Positions 1 through 8,863 of a DNA stretch of 44,421 nucleotides are shown here, in pieces. The stretch lies in the NCBI GenBank assembly GCA_003650125.1, contig QNFX01000016.1:1-44421 (forward strand), in the 5' to 3' direction. How positions within the stretch are numbered: position 1 is the first letter of the stretch; each line of letters starts with the position of its first letter. Position numbers and translations under genes: made by a program. The stretch comes from Campylobacterota bacterium (GTDB taxonomy: Bacteria; Bdellovibrionota; Bacteriovoracia; Bacteriovoracales; Bacteriovoracaceae). The notes below the pieces were generated by a model. That model searched no databases. It saw nothing but the letters and a program-made list of their open reading frames with translations, and had not been told where the DNA came from.

Positions 1-717
1 CAAATCACTCAGGTAATCAAAGAGAACCCCGAAATCGTTATTGGGGCCATTGAATCAAAACCTGTAGAGTTTGTTGAAGCATTTCAAAAAGCGGCCAGAG
101 AAGCTCAAAAAGGAATTGCTAAGAAGAGACAGGATGAAGAGAAGCAAAAGCTAGCAGCAGCTTATGATAAACCTCTAAAGCCCGTTATTAGAAAAGATGA
201 GGCCATCAGAGGTAACAAAAATGGACCTATCGTAATTGTTGAATACTCTGATTTTGAATGCCCCTTCTGTAAGAGAGGCTTTGATACAGTAATGGAAGTT
301 ATGAAAGCATACCCAGGAAAAGTGGCCTTTATCTATAAGCACCTTCCTCTAAGCTTTCACCCACAAGCAAACAATGCTGCCAAATATTATGAAGCTTTAA
401 GAGTGCAAAATCCAAAATATGCTTGGAAATTTCATGATTTAATTTTTGATAATCAAAGAAAACTTAAAAATGGTGAGAAATTCCTTAAGGCCATGGCCAA
501 AAAGACTGGTGGCAATATGAAAAAACTTGCTAAGTCCTTAAAAGATCCGAAGATTCAAGCAAGAATCGATGCTGACCAAAAAGAAGCAGCTTCTTTTGGC
601 ATGCAAGGAACTCCAGGGTTTGTAGTTAATGGTATTCCAATCAAAGGTGCCTATCCAAAAGATCACTTTGTGAAAATCATTAATGAACTGAAAAAAAGAG
701 GAAAAATTAAGATTTAA
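1..717 (+). CDS. DsbA-family thiol:disulfide oxidoreductase (5' end outside window)
   Basis: Open from base 1 without a start, so the N-terminus lies upstream. The visible part begins with a charged, Lys/Glu/Gln-rich helical stretch (about 65 residues), then a thioredoxin fold. The active site CPFC is encoded at 259-270 and the cis-proline region reads GTPGFVVNG near 607-633; both are hallmarks of DsbA-like proteins, which oxidise or isomerise disulfides in the periplasm. The helical N-terminal extension resembles that of DsbA-like proteins with an added N-terminal domain (ScsC/Com1/BdbD-like groups), where it can drive oligomerisation; this is inference. No signal peptide can be seen because the start is missing. 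A strong terminator follows, so the gene ends its own transcript and is not part of the flagellar operon. Confidence 0.85.
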   Translation, partial: QITQVIKENPEIVIGAIESKPVEFVEAFQKAAREAQKGIAKKRQDEEKQKLAAAYDKPLKPVIRKDEAIRGNKNGPIVIVEYSDFECPFCKRGFDTVMEVMKAYPGKVAFIYKHLPLSFHPQANNAAKYYEALRVQNPKYAWKFHDLIFDNQRKLKNGEKFLKAMAKKTGGNMKKLAKSLKDPKIQARIDADQKEAASFGMQGTPGFVVNGIPIKGAYPKDHFVKIINELKKRGKIKI

Positions 718-741
718 TTTTTTTCTCTATAGATATTAGTG

Positions 742-768
742 AAGGCCTCCATTTGGAGGCCTTTTTTT
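742..768 (+). terminator. Rho-independent terminator after the DsbA-like gene
   Basis: Stem GGCCTCC (744-750) pairs with GGAGGCC (755-761) over the loop ATTT and is followed by seven T (762-768). It separates the DsbA-like gene from the flagellar operon. Confidence 0.9.
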
Positions 769-840
769 GTCAACAAAATGACTCTTTGGTAGGAAAAATT
801 TGCCCTTGTGGAAGCTTTTTCCCCCCTAAATACCCCCATC

Positions 841-869
841 TTGAACGAAATCATGACGAAATGTATAAT
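841..869 (+). promoter_or_regulatory. Sigma70-type promoter of the flagellar operon
   Basis: TTGAAC (841-846), a 17-base spacer and a perfect TATAAT (864-869), about 50 bases before fliL. Transcription would start near 876. It is the only good promoter seen before the 11-kb flagellar operon, which suggests that the housekeeping sigma factor transcribes these early genes. The distal part may have further internal promoters. Confidence 0.75.
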
Positions 870-919
870 TTTTGACTATAGAGGGGAAATTTATCCCCAT
901 CAAAAAAGAGAATACATAA

Positions 920-1471
920 ATGGCCGATGAAGATGAAGTAGTCATCCCCAAAATTAAAAAAACAAAAAAAGTGAATCAAAATGTTTTGATTACCATAATT
1001 GTTTTTCTCAATACTTTGATTATTGGTGCCATAGGATATTACCAATACCAGGGATTTCAAAAATTTAAAACGGAAGAGACAGTAAAGGACCTTATTACCT
1101 TAGAGCTGAAAAAAAGAGGGGTAATAGTTGAGGGTGAGTCAGAAACAGGTGAGGCCCAAATTGATGAGGGTAAGCTATTTCCACTTGAGCGCTTTACTGC
1201 CAACCTTGCTCCAAGCGAAGGGGCCAAAAAATATGTAAGGATTAATTTAGTTCTTAAGTTTTCAAGAGATTCTAATGATCGAGAATTTAAACTTAGAAAA
1301 CCTCAGATCATTGATTCGATTATTACTATTTTAAATTCAAAGAAGGCAGAAGAATTATTAAATAAAGAAGGAAAGGAATTCCTTAAAGAAGAATTAAAAG
1401 CTGCAATTAATGCATTTTTGGCAGAGGCCAGAATTGTAGATATCTTTTTTGTAGGATTTCAAATTAATTGA
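920..1471 (+). CDS. fliL: Flagellar basal body-associated protein FliL
   Basis: 183 residues, the usual FliL size. A short charged cytoplasmic tail is followed by one membrane segment at about residues 21-41 and a periplasmic FliL domain. Phe-Thr-Ala-Asn-Leu near residue 92 and the block KYVRINLVLKF are typical of the family. FliL sits near the stator units and supports motor torque. First gene of the operon, directly upstream of fliM, as in many bacteria. Confidence 0.9.
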   Translation: MADEDEVVIPKIKKTKKVNQNVLITIIVFLNTLIIGAIGYYQYQGFQKFKTEETVKDLITLELKKRGVIVEGESETGEAQIDEGKLFPLERFTANLAPSEGAKKYVRINLVLKFSRDSNDREFKLRKPQIIDSIITILNSKKAEELLNKEGKEFLKEELKAAINAFLAEARIVDIFFVGFQIN

Positions 1472-1490
1472 TCTCCAGGAGGGGGATTAA

Positions 1491-2483
1491 ATGGCACAAG
1501 TTTTAAGTCAAGAAGAGGTGGATGCTCTACTCGAGGCCGTTGAAGACGGCGTTGGTGAAGAAGGAGAATCTGGAAGAGATGAACTTGATGATACTGGCTC
1601 GCCAGTTCAAGTCTATGATCTAACTAATCAGGATCGGGTTATTCGGGGTCGAATGCCCATACTGGAAATAATCTATGAAAGATTTATTAGATCATTTAGA
1701 GTTTCTTTATCCAACTCACTTCGAAAAGTTTCAACCATCACGATGGTTTCAACAGACCTTTTAAAGTTTGGGGAATATGTAAATACTCTGCCCATACCAT
1801 CTTGTATGTGTATTATGCGTTTTAATTCCCTTCGTGGTCCTGCTTTGATGGTGATAGATTCCAAGCTCTCCTATGCCATTATAGATTCATTTTTTGGTGG
1901 AACAGATAGATCATTTTCAAATATTGAGGGAAAAGAGTTTACGCCAATTGAATTATCTTTTTTGAAAAAAATTATGGATATGGCCATCACTGATCTAGAG
2001 GAGGCCTGGACACCTGTACATCGAATTGATGTTCAATATTTACGAACAGAAATTAATCCTCAGTTTGTGGGGATTGTACCTCCTTCTGATGTAGTCATAT
2101 CAACTACCTTGGAAGTTGAGTTTGAGGGGGCCTCAGGACATATCAATTTTGTTATTCCCTATTCTACGATTGAACCTATTAAGCAAAAACTTAGTTCAAG
2201 TTTTCAAACAGATGCGGAACTTGTGGATACGCTTTGGACCAATGCCTTTAGTGGTCATCTAATGAAAACAGATACCAACTTGATTGTAAAACTTGGAGAG
2301 GCAGATATGACTATAAGTGATCTTATTAATTTAGAAAAAGGCGATATAATACCTCTTAAACAAGATGCCAATGGTGAAATTAATTTATCAGTTGAAGGTG
2401 TGGATAAAATTAAATGTTTAATTGGAACACATAAAGGCAGTAAGGCGGTCCAGGTTTTAGAGAAAATTAAAAAAGGAAAATAA
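1491..2483 (+). CDS. fliM: Flagellar motor switch protein FliM
   Basis: 330 residues, full length. The N-terminus contains LSQEEVDALLEAV, the conserved CheY-P-binding helix of FliM. The middle domain (about 50-240) and the C-terminal SpoA domain (about 255-325) are both recognisable. A strong ribosome binding site (AGGAGG, near 1477-1483) precedes the ATG. FliM forms the C-ring together with FliG and FliN and switches rotation direction. fliN follows after 2 bases. Confidence 0.97.
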   Translation: MAQVLSQEEVDALLEAVEDGVGEEGESGRDELDDTGSPVQVYDLTNQDRVIRGRMPILEIIYERFIRSFRVSLSNSLRKVSTITMVSTDLLKFGEYVNTLPIPSCMCIMRFNSLRGPALMVIDSKLSYAIIDSFFGGTDRSFSNIEGKEFTPIELSFLKKIMDMAITDLEEAWTPVHRIDVQYLRTEINPQFVGIVPPSDVVISTTLEVEFEGASGHINFVIPYSTIEPIKQKLSSSFQTDAELVDTLWTNAFSGHLMKTDTNLIVKLGEADMTISDLINLEKGDIIPLKQDANGEINLSVEGVDKIKCLIGTHKGSKAVQVLEKIKKGK

Positions 2484-2485
2484 TT

Positions 2486-2866
2486 ATGGCCGAAGAAAAA
2501 ACAAATGAAGAAGAAGTTAAATCAAAGGATAATCTAGAAGATATTGCCATTCTTGAGCTGGCCGATCAAATTAAGGCCGGGGACAACGCTTTAAATAAAC
2601 TTAAAGTTCAAAACCTGGACTTTATTCTAGATATTCCTCTTGAGGTTACGGTTGAACTTGGAAGATCTTCAGTCTTAATAAAAGAACTTCTGCTTTATGG
2701 GCAAGGTTCCATTGTTGAGTTAGATAAGGCAGCAGGTGATCCTTTGGACATTTATGTAAATGGAAAACTGGTGGCAAAAGGTGAAGTTGTTGTCGTGAAT
2801 GAAAAGTTTGGTGTACGGATTTCTGAAATTATAAGTCCGGTGGAAAGAATAGAATCTTTGAAATAA
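2486..2866 (+). CDS. fliN: Flagellar motor switch protein FliN
   Basis: 126 residues. An acidic N-terminal tail is followed by a SpoA domain (about residues 45-122) with LDIPLEVTVELGRS, the classic FliN signature. It builds the lower C-ring with FliM and helps dock export substrates. The start codon lies 2 bases after the fliM stop, so the two are probably translationally coupled. Confidence 0.95.
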   Translation: MAEEKTNEEEVKSKDNLEDIAILELADQIKAGDNALNKLKVQNLDFILDIPLEVTVELGRSSVLIKELLLYGQGSIVELDKAAGDPLDIYVNGKLVAKGEVVVVNEKFGVRISEIISPVERIESLK

Positions 2867-2874
2867 GGAAGATT

Positions 2875-3888
2875 ATGAAGCGTTTGCATTTAGTTTATTT
2901 ATTGTTTTTACTCCCTTTTTGTGTTGATGCGAAAGTGAAGCTTAAGGATTTTGAGTTTCAACAAGGCAAAGAATACGGAATCATAAAAATTAGATTTAGC
3001 GGGAATTTAAAAACGAAACCCATTTTTACCGTCAAAAAAAATATGCTTCAGTTAGAAATTACTGGTGCACAAGTTTGGCCTAGGATTGAAAAAAGAGTCT
3101 CGATGGGAGAACCACGTATTGATACCAAAATGATGTTGTATCAATACGATAAGGACACTACGAGATTTAGAGTCTTATTTCCTTTCTCCACTGCTGATAT
3201 GGCAAATAAGTATACGGTAGTTAAAAAGAAAAAATATATAATGCTTAAATTCCCCTTAAAGGAAACGTTAAGACCGATTGCTAAAATAGATAAGAAGGCG
3301 ACAGCGTTAGATGAGGAATATTTAAAAAAGCTATTAACGGAAACTGGCCCGGCCACAAAAAAAGATGAAGTTAAAATGTCTTTATCGGCCATTCAAAAGG
3401 CCGGGAGCGAATTTTCACTGATGCCTTATGTTGGCAAGTTTGGACTTTTTTTAGTCGTAGTTTTGGCAATGTTTTTTGGCATTGTGGCCTTATTTAAGAA
3501 GGGAATGCTTAAAAAAGGAAAGCTGGGACTTTTAAATAAAATGAAGCCAGTTGAAGTTCTAAGCACAACTTATCTCGGACCTAAAAAAAGTCTTTTGCTT
3601 GTAAAGGCCCATAACCAAGTATTGTTACTTGGTTCATCAGAAACAGGAATTAATTTTTTGACTGAGGTAGAAGGGAGTACGGATTTAATGAAAAAAGGTG
3701 AAGTCCATATCTCTGGTAAAAACTTCGATACAACTCTTGAAAAAGAAGCAGGTTTAGGCAAGGGATTTAAGTTAAAAGAAGATGATGAAAGCTCCTTGGA
3801 TGAAGCTGGCGAAAAAGAAAAGATGTCAGATCAAATAAAAAAGAAATTACAAAATCTTAAATCTTTCCAGCAGGCAAATGATGTTTAA
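2875..3888 (+). CDS. fliO: Flagellar protein FliO with long N-terminal periplasmic domain
   Basis: 337 residues, far longer than typical FliO (about 100-140). Residues 1-19 look like a signal peptide. Residues about 20-130 form a beta-rich region with alternating hydrophobic and charged residues, AMIN-like in appearance but not proven. One membrane segment lies at about 186-208. The FliO core follows (MKPVEVLSTTYLGPKKSLLL, about 223-242), then an acidic tail. FliO helps assemble the FliP5 ring of the export gate. Position between fliN and fliP supports the call. The 3' end overlaps fliP by 11 bases. Confidence 0.85.
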   Translation: MKRLHLVYLLFLLPFCVDAKVKLKDFEFQQGKEYGIIKIRFSGNLKTKPIFTVKKNMLQLEITGAQVWPRIEKRVSMGEPRIDTKMMLYQYDKDTTRFRVLFPFSTADMANKYTVVKKKKYIMLKFPLKETLRPIAKIDKKATALDEEYLKKLLTETGPATKKDEVKMSLSAIQKAGSEFSLMPYVGKFGLFLVVVLAMFFGIVALFKKGMLKKGKLGLLNKMKPVEVLSTTYLGPKKSLLLVKAHNQVLLLGSSETGINFLTEVEGSTDLMKKGEVHISGKNFDTTLEKEAGLGKGFKLKEDDESSLDEAGEKEKMSDQIKKKLQNLKSFQQANDV

Positions 3889-4618
3889 AAGATTATTGTT
3901 TCTCCTTATTTTAATTATTCCTTATGAGGTTTTCTCTCAAAGTTCTGGAGTTGGGCTGCCGGGACTTTCTTTGAACTTTGGGAAAGGTTTAAACTTAGTA
4001 GATACCATTGAGGTATTGCTGCTTTTTACAGTTTTAACAATGGCCCCTGCCATTTTAATACTATGTACCTGCTTTACTAGAATTGTCGTTGTCTTATCTT
4101 TTATGAGACAGGCGATAGGTACTCAAAATCTACCGCCAAATCAGCTGATTATAGGATTCTCTCTTTTTTTATCAATCTTTGTCATGCAGCCAACAGGAAA
4201 AGACATTTACAATAACGCCATTGTTCCCTATATGGATAAAACTATTACTACTACCAAGGCGTTAGAGTCTATTGAGCTTAGCTTTAGAAAATTCATGAAT
4301 AAACAAGTAAGAAAGGATGACATTGCCCTTTTTTATGACATTACCAGCAAAGCTGCTCCTAACACAATTGATGATGTTCCTATTCATTTCTTAATTCCTG
4401 CTTTTATTATCTCAGAACTAAAAACAGCATTTCAGATTGGGTTTTTACTTTATATACCCTTTCTAATCCTAGACATGGTTATTGCATCCGTTTTAATGGC
4501 CATGGGGATGATGATGTTGCCACCAGTGGTGGTATCCCTGCCTTTTAAATTATTACTTTTTGTTTTAGTTGATGGTTGGCATTTGATAACAGGATCTATT
4601 TTAAGATCTTTTAGTTAA
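3878..4618 (+). CDS. fliP: Flagellar export gate protein FliP
   Basis: 246 residues. A cleavable signal peptide is visible (residues 1-20, ending near FSQS), as is typical of FliP, followed by four membrane segments. TCFTRIVVVLSFMRQAIGTQ and PPNQLIIGFSLFLSIFVMQP are strongly conserved FliP blocks. It forms the core of the flagellar type III export gate with FliQ and FliR. The start overlaps the end of fliO; a second ATG lies one codon downstream. Confidence 0.97.
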   Translation: MMFKRLLFLLILIIPYEVFSQSSGVGLPGLSLNFGKGLNLVDTIEVLLLFTVLTMAPAILILCTCFTRIVVVLSFMRQAIGTQNLPPNQLIIGFSLFLSIFVMQPTGKDIYNNAIVPYMDKTITTTKALESIELSFRKFMNKQVRKDDIALFYDITSKAAPNTIDDVPIHFLIPAFIISELKTAFQIGFLLYIPFLILDMVIASVLMAMGMMMLPPVVVSLPFKLLLFVLVDGWHLITGSILRSFS

Positions 4619-4632
4619 AAGAAGGAGTTTTT

Positions 4633-4905
4633 ATGGGTAGTGAATTTGCAAGTGATATTGCTCAACAGGGTATTAAAGTCGCCTTGATGATAGCTTCTCC
4701 GATGTTAATTGGAGCGTTGTTGGTGGGTATTCTTGTTTCAATTTTCCAAGCGGTAACTCAAATTAATGAGCAGACGCTTTCTTTTATTCCAAAAATTTTA
4801 GTTATAGTAGGGGCCTTAATGATATTTTCGCCATGGATGTCAGATACCTTAACAAATTATACCAAGGAAGTGTTTTTAACCATACCAAAGGTTGGTGGTC
4901 GGTAG
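4633..4905 (+). CDS. fliQ: Flagellar export gate protein FliQ
   Basis: 90 residues with two membrane helices; the block IFQAVTQINEQTLSFIPKIL is diagnostic of FliQ. A good ribosome binding site (AAGGAG) stands before the ATG. It surrounds the FliP/FliR helical core of the export gate. The stop codon directly abuts the fliR start. Confidence 0.96.
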   Translation: MGSEFASDIAQQGIKVALMIASPMLIGALLVGILVSIFQAVTQINEQTLSFIPKILVIVGALMIFSPWMSDTLTNYTKEVFLTIPKVGGR

Positions 4906-5685
4906 ATGATCAATATACAAATAATTGATTACAATCTGATGCTTGCATTTTGGTTTGCCTTTACCAGATTTTTAGCAATCCTCATGCAGATTCCATTATT
5001 TGATAATGTTGCTATTCCTACCATGGTTAAAGTTTTGACCTGTTTGATTATAACCTATACCTTCTTTCCAGGAATTTCAGCAGGAATTGTTCGTGATATC
5101 ACTTATGTTGGTGAGAATAGTTTTTGGATACTAACGATTTTTAATGCTTTTGTAGGTATTACGGTTGGTCTTTTAGTAAAACTTATCATGAATTTATTTG
5201 TTGGGGCCGGTTCCTTGATTACCCAACAAATAGGTTTTGGAATGGTGAGATATTTTGACCCAAATCATGCCCAGCAAGTTGGTCCATTTGAACAATTAAT
5301 TGGATGGACAATTCTAGTGATGGTTATTTCATCAGGTGCACTTTTTCCTATGTTTAAGGGAATATTGGCAACCTTTGACTCTATTACCATTTTAAATATA
5401 AATAAATTAATTTCTATGCCTGCATTTTTTAATGATTTTTTTAAATCAATTTTTTTATCTTCTTTAATGTTGGCCTCTCCTTTAATTTTTACCAACTTAT
5501 TAATTATGACCGTTCTAGGGATTATTGCCCGAATGGTACCGCAAATGAATGTTTTAATGGTTAGCTTTGTCGTAAATATTGGGCTAGGACTTTTAGTTTT
5601 TTGGGCCTGTGCTAGTGAGTTTTTCCAAGTGGCCTTTAGATTATACACAGAATCACTGAGTGAGTGGTTTAAATTTATACAATGA
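4906..5685 (+). CDS. fliR: Flagellar export gate protein FliR
   Basis: 259 residues, six or so membrane segments, the usual length. The start ATG follows the fliQ stop with no gap. It carries the recognisable FliR pattern: an N-terminal RFLAILMQIPLF-like block and GAGSLITQQIGFGM in the middle. FliR completes the FliP5FliQ4FliR1 export gate and contacts FlhB. Confidence 0.95.
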   Translation: MINIQIIDYNLMLAFWFAFTRFLAILMQIPLFDNVAIPTMVKVLTCLIITYTFFPGISAGIVRDITYVGENSFWILTIFNAFVGITVGLLVKLIMNLFVGAGSLITQQIGFGMVRYFDPNHAQQVGPFEQLIGWTILVMVISSGALFPMFKGILATFDSITILNINKLISMPAFFNDFFKSIFLSSLMLASPLIFTNLLIMTVLGIIARMVPQMNVLMVSFVVNIGLGLLVFWACASEFFQVAFRLYTESLSEWFKFIQ

Positions 5686-5696
5686 TGGAGACTTAA

Positions 5697-6785
5697 TTGG
5701 CCGAAGAGAATGAAGATTTTGGCGAAAAGACGGAAGAACCGTCCTCGCATCGGATAGAGGAATTCCGAAAGCGAGGAGAGGTTGCTTCATCAAAAGAGTT
5801 AACTAGTGTATTACTGTTAACTGCCAATATCATTACGATTTCTCTCGGTATGATTTTCATTTTTGAAATTTTAGAAGAATATGTGACATGGCTTTATGGA
5901 TTAGATTTTGATAATGCCTACTCACCAAAAGTTGTTAAAATTATAATTAGTAAAACTTTATTTACCGCTCTTAAATGTGTGGCGCCAGTATTTGTCGTTT
6001 CCATTATAATTTCGGTTCTCTCAAGCGTTGGCCAAATCGGTTTTTTATGGGCACCCAAAGTCTTGGAGATGAAACCTGAAAGGCTAAATCCTGTTGAGGG
6101 CCTAAAGAAGCTGATTTCTTTAAAATCTATTTTTGAGGCAATTAAGGGATTGATGAAGTTTTCAATTATTTTATTTATAGTTTATTTGTTTTTTAAAGAT
6201 AAGATTTTGATTTTAAAAGGATTTCTTCAACTTGATGTATTTCAAAGTGTCTTATACGGAAAAGATCTAATTATCAATTTATCCCTTTTTATTCTTATGG
6301 GGATGTTCATAGTAGCACTTATTGATCTGGCCTATCAAAAGTTTTCTTATCAGAAAAAGATTAAACAAACTAAAGAGCAGGCCAAGCGTGAACAAAAAGA
6401 ACATGAAGGTAATCCAGAAATAAAACAACGAATTAGGGCGATTCAAAGGGAAGTAAGCCAAAGACGAATCATGCAAGAAGTTCCTAAGGCCGATGTTATC
6501 ATTACCAATCCGACTCACTATGCTGTGGCCTTAAAATATGACCCTGAGACAATGCTTTCACCTAAAGTACTTGCAAAAGGTGCTGATCATATGGCCTTAA
6601 GGATTAGAAAGAGCGGTAAAGATCATGAAATACCAGTGATAGAAAATATAACTTTAGCGAGAAATCTCTATAAAACAGTTAAGATTGGAGAATTTGTTCC
6701 TCAAGATCTCTATCGTGCAGTAGCAGAGGTTCTTGCATTTGTTTATAAACTTAAAAGAAAAAGGAAAGCGTTAATAGCGGATTAA
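5697..6785 (+). CDS. flhB: Flagellar export switch protein FlhB (TTG start)
   Basis: 362 residues. The chosen start is TTG at 5697, six bases after GGAG at 5687-5690; it gives the family-typical N-terminus with GEKTEEPSSHRIEEFRKRGE. Four membrane segments lie in residues about 35-210, followed by the cytoplasmic domain with the autocleavage motif NPTH at about 271-274, all intact. Cleavage switches export from rod/hook to filament substrates. No in-frame ATG gives a better start. Confidence 0.96.
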   Translation: MAEENEDFGEKTEEPSSHRIEEFRKRGEVASSKELTSVLLLTANIITISLGMIFIFEILEEYVTWLYGLDFDNAYSPKVVKIIISKTLFTALKCVAPVFVVSIIISVLSSVGQIGFLWAPKVLEMKPERLNPVEGLKKLISLKSIFEAIKGLMKFSIILFIVYLFFKDKILILKGFLQLDVFQSVLYGKDLIINLSLFILMGMFIVALIDLAYQKFSYQKKIKQTKEQAKREQKEHEGNPEIKQRIRAIQREVSQRRIMQEVPKADVIITNPTHYAVALKYDPETMLSPKVLAKGADHMALRIRKSGKDHEIPVIENITLARNLYKTVKIGEFVPQDLYRAVAEVLAFVYKLKRKRKALIAD

Positions 6786-6787
6786 TT

Positions 6788-8863
6788 ATGGATGATTTTT
6801 TTTCGCACCTAAAAGGTTTTAAATTAAATTCTGACTTGGCCATAGGACTTGGTTCCTTATGTATATTGGTGCTGATGATTGTTCCAGTGCCACCATGGAT
6901 GTTAGATTTATTTCTATCTTTTACGTTAACTATGGCGATCATTATTTTATTAATGTCTATCTATGCTAGAAAGCCTTTGGAATTCTCAACTTTTCCTTCA
7001 GTTTTATTAGGTGCGACCCTTTTAAGATTATCTCTAAATGTCGCCTCTACCAGAAATATTTTGTTAAGAGGTGGAAATGAGGGGACCAATGCCGCAGGTC
7101 AGGTAATTAAGTCTTTCGGTGAATTTGTCGTTGAAGGGAATTATGTCGTAGGTCTGATCATCTTTATCATTCTAGTTATTATTAACTTTGTCGTTATCAC
7201 AAAAGGTGCTGGTAGAGTTGCTGAAGTTGCTGCGAGATTTACCTTAGATGCCATGCCAGGTAAACAAATGGCAATCGATGCGGATTTAAATGCAGGCCTT
7301 ATTAATGAAGAAGAGGCCAAGGAGAGAAGAAAAGAAGTGGCCCAAGAAGCAGATTTTTATGGGGCCATGGATGGTGCTTCTAAATTTGTTCGCGGAGATG
7401 CAATTGCCGGAATCCTTATAACTCTAATAAATATTATTGGAGGAATTATTGTGGGAATGGTACAAAATGAGATGTCCTTTCAGGACGCTACACAAACTTT
7501 TACTCTTTTAACCATTGGGGATGGACTGGTAACGCAAATCCCAGCACTTGTTATTTCTACTGCTGCTGGTATGTTAATTACCAGAAATACTAAAGAAGGG
7601 TCGTTAGGCGAGCAAGTAGCAAAACAGTTTCAGCTTCACCCTAAATCTATTTTTATAGCTTCGTTTGTTTTATATGTGTTTGCTATGATTCCGGGACTTC
7701 CAACAACACCATTTGTTTTTATTGCGACTATTTTTATTTTGTTAGGATTATCCATGCAAAAATGGAATCGAGCAGAAAAGCAAGAAGCAGAAAATAAAAA
7801 GATAGAAGAGAAAGAATCCAAAGCAGAAAACTTAGAGGAATTGTTAAATCTTGAATTAGTAGAGCTAGAAGTTGGCTATGGACTGGTAAATTTTGTCGAT
7901 GCTGAACAAAATGGTGATTTACTGGAGCGAATATCTCATATTAGAAAACAATTTGTCCTAGACTGGGGGGTAATTGTTCCTCCCATTAGGATTAGAGATA
8001 ATCTAGAGCTAAAACCAAGTGAATACTCGGTGAAAATAAAAGGCATTGAAGTGGCCAAGGGTGACCTTATGTCCGATCATATGCTCGCTATGGATCCAGG
8101 AGATATTGTTGATAAAGTAGAAGGTATTGATACTGTCGAGCCAGTCTTTGGCCTAAATGCAGTATGGATTAGTGAAGAACAAAAAGAAAATGCCCAATAT
8201 AATGGTTATACGGTTGTAGATTTACCCACTATAATAGCGACTCATTTAACAGAGATCTTAAAATCCAACCTACATGAAATCTTTGGCAGACAAGAATTAG
8301 TTCGTATCATGGATAACTTTAAAGAAACTTATCCAAAAATAGTTACTGATCTCATACCAGATATTCTTCCTCTCGGAATAATCCTTAAAGTATTACAAAA
8401 TTTATTAAGAGAAGGAGTTTCAATTAGAGACATGCGAAGCATTTTAGAAAACTTATCAGAGCATGGAACTAACGAAAAAGACCCTGAATTATTAACTGAA
8501 ATGGTTAGACAGGCGTTATATAGAACAATTACTGAAGAAATTAAATCACCTGAAGGAGATGTTCCGCTTTATACTTTAGATAGAAATATTGAAGAGCAGA
8601 TAGCCGGGAATTTAATTCAAACTGAAAAAGGAACAGAACTTTCACTTGATCCTAAAATAACTCAAGGCCTTTTATCAAAAATAAATGAAAAAATAGAAGA
8701 GGCGACAGATTTAGGTGAGAGGATGATAATACTTTGTTCACCTTCAATTAGAGGCCATTTTAAAAAATTAATGGAAAAATTCATCCCAAATCTAATTGTT
8801 GTTAGTCACAATGAAATTAATCCAAATATAAATATAAGATCATTAGGTACAGTGAGGTTATAA
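6788..8863 (+). CDS. flhA: Flagellar export protein FlhA
   Basis: 691 residues, full length. About eight membrane segments in residues 15-325, with the FHIPEP region (GRVAEVAARFTLDAMPGKQM, about 142-161) and GDGLVTQIPALVISTAAG, then the large cytoplasmic domain (about 345-690) that binds chaperone-substrate complexes. FlhA forms the nonameric ring below the gate. Starts 2 bases after flhB; its stop touches the flhF start. Confidence 0.98.
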   Translation: MDDFFSHLKGFKLNSDLAIGLGSLCILVLMIVPVPPWMLDLFLSFTLTMAIIILLMSIYARKPLEFSTFPSVLLGATLLRLSLNVASTRNILLRGGNEGTNAAGQVIKSFGEFVVEGNYVVGLIIFIILVIINFVVITKGAGRVAEVAARFTLDAMPGKQMAIDADLNAGLINEEEAKERRKEVAQEADFYGAMDGASKFVRGDAIAGILITLINIIGGIIVGMVQNEMSFQDATQTFTLLTIGDGLVTQIPALVISTAAGMLITRNTKEGSLGEQVAKQFQLHPKSIFIASFVLYVFAMIPGLPTTPFVFIATIFILLGLSMQKWNRAEKQEAENKKIEEKESKAENLEELLNLELVELEVGYGLVNFVDAEQNGDLLERISHIRKQFVLDWGVIVPPIRIRDNLELKPSEYSVKIKGIEVAKGDLMSDHMLAMDPGDIVDKVEGIDTVEPVFGLNAVWISEEQKENAQYNGYTVVDLPTIIATHLTEILKSNLHEIFGRQELVRIMDNFKETYPKIVTDLIPDILPLGIILKVLQNLLREGVSIRDMRSILENLSEHGTNEKDPELLTEMVRQALYRTITEEIKSPEGDVPLYTLDRNIEEQIAGNLIQTEKGTELSLDPKITQGLLSKINEKIEEATDLGERMIILCSPSIRGHFKKLMEKFIPNLIVVSHNEINPNINIRSLGTVRL

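Noticed and set aside
790-812. Possible sigma54 promoter (TGG and TTGC elements) before fliL
   Set aside because: The spacing between the GG and GC elements is 8 or 12 rather than 10 bases, while a proper -35/-10 pair with a 17-base spacer lies just downstream.
5265-5750. 161-codon open frame on the minus strand across fliR and the start of flhB
   Set aside because: It lies opposite strongly conserved fliR sequence, has no ribosome binding site or recognisable domain, and its composition is that of a reverse complement of a membrane-protein gene.
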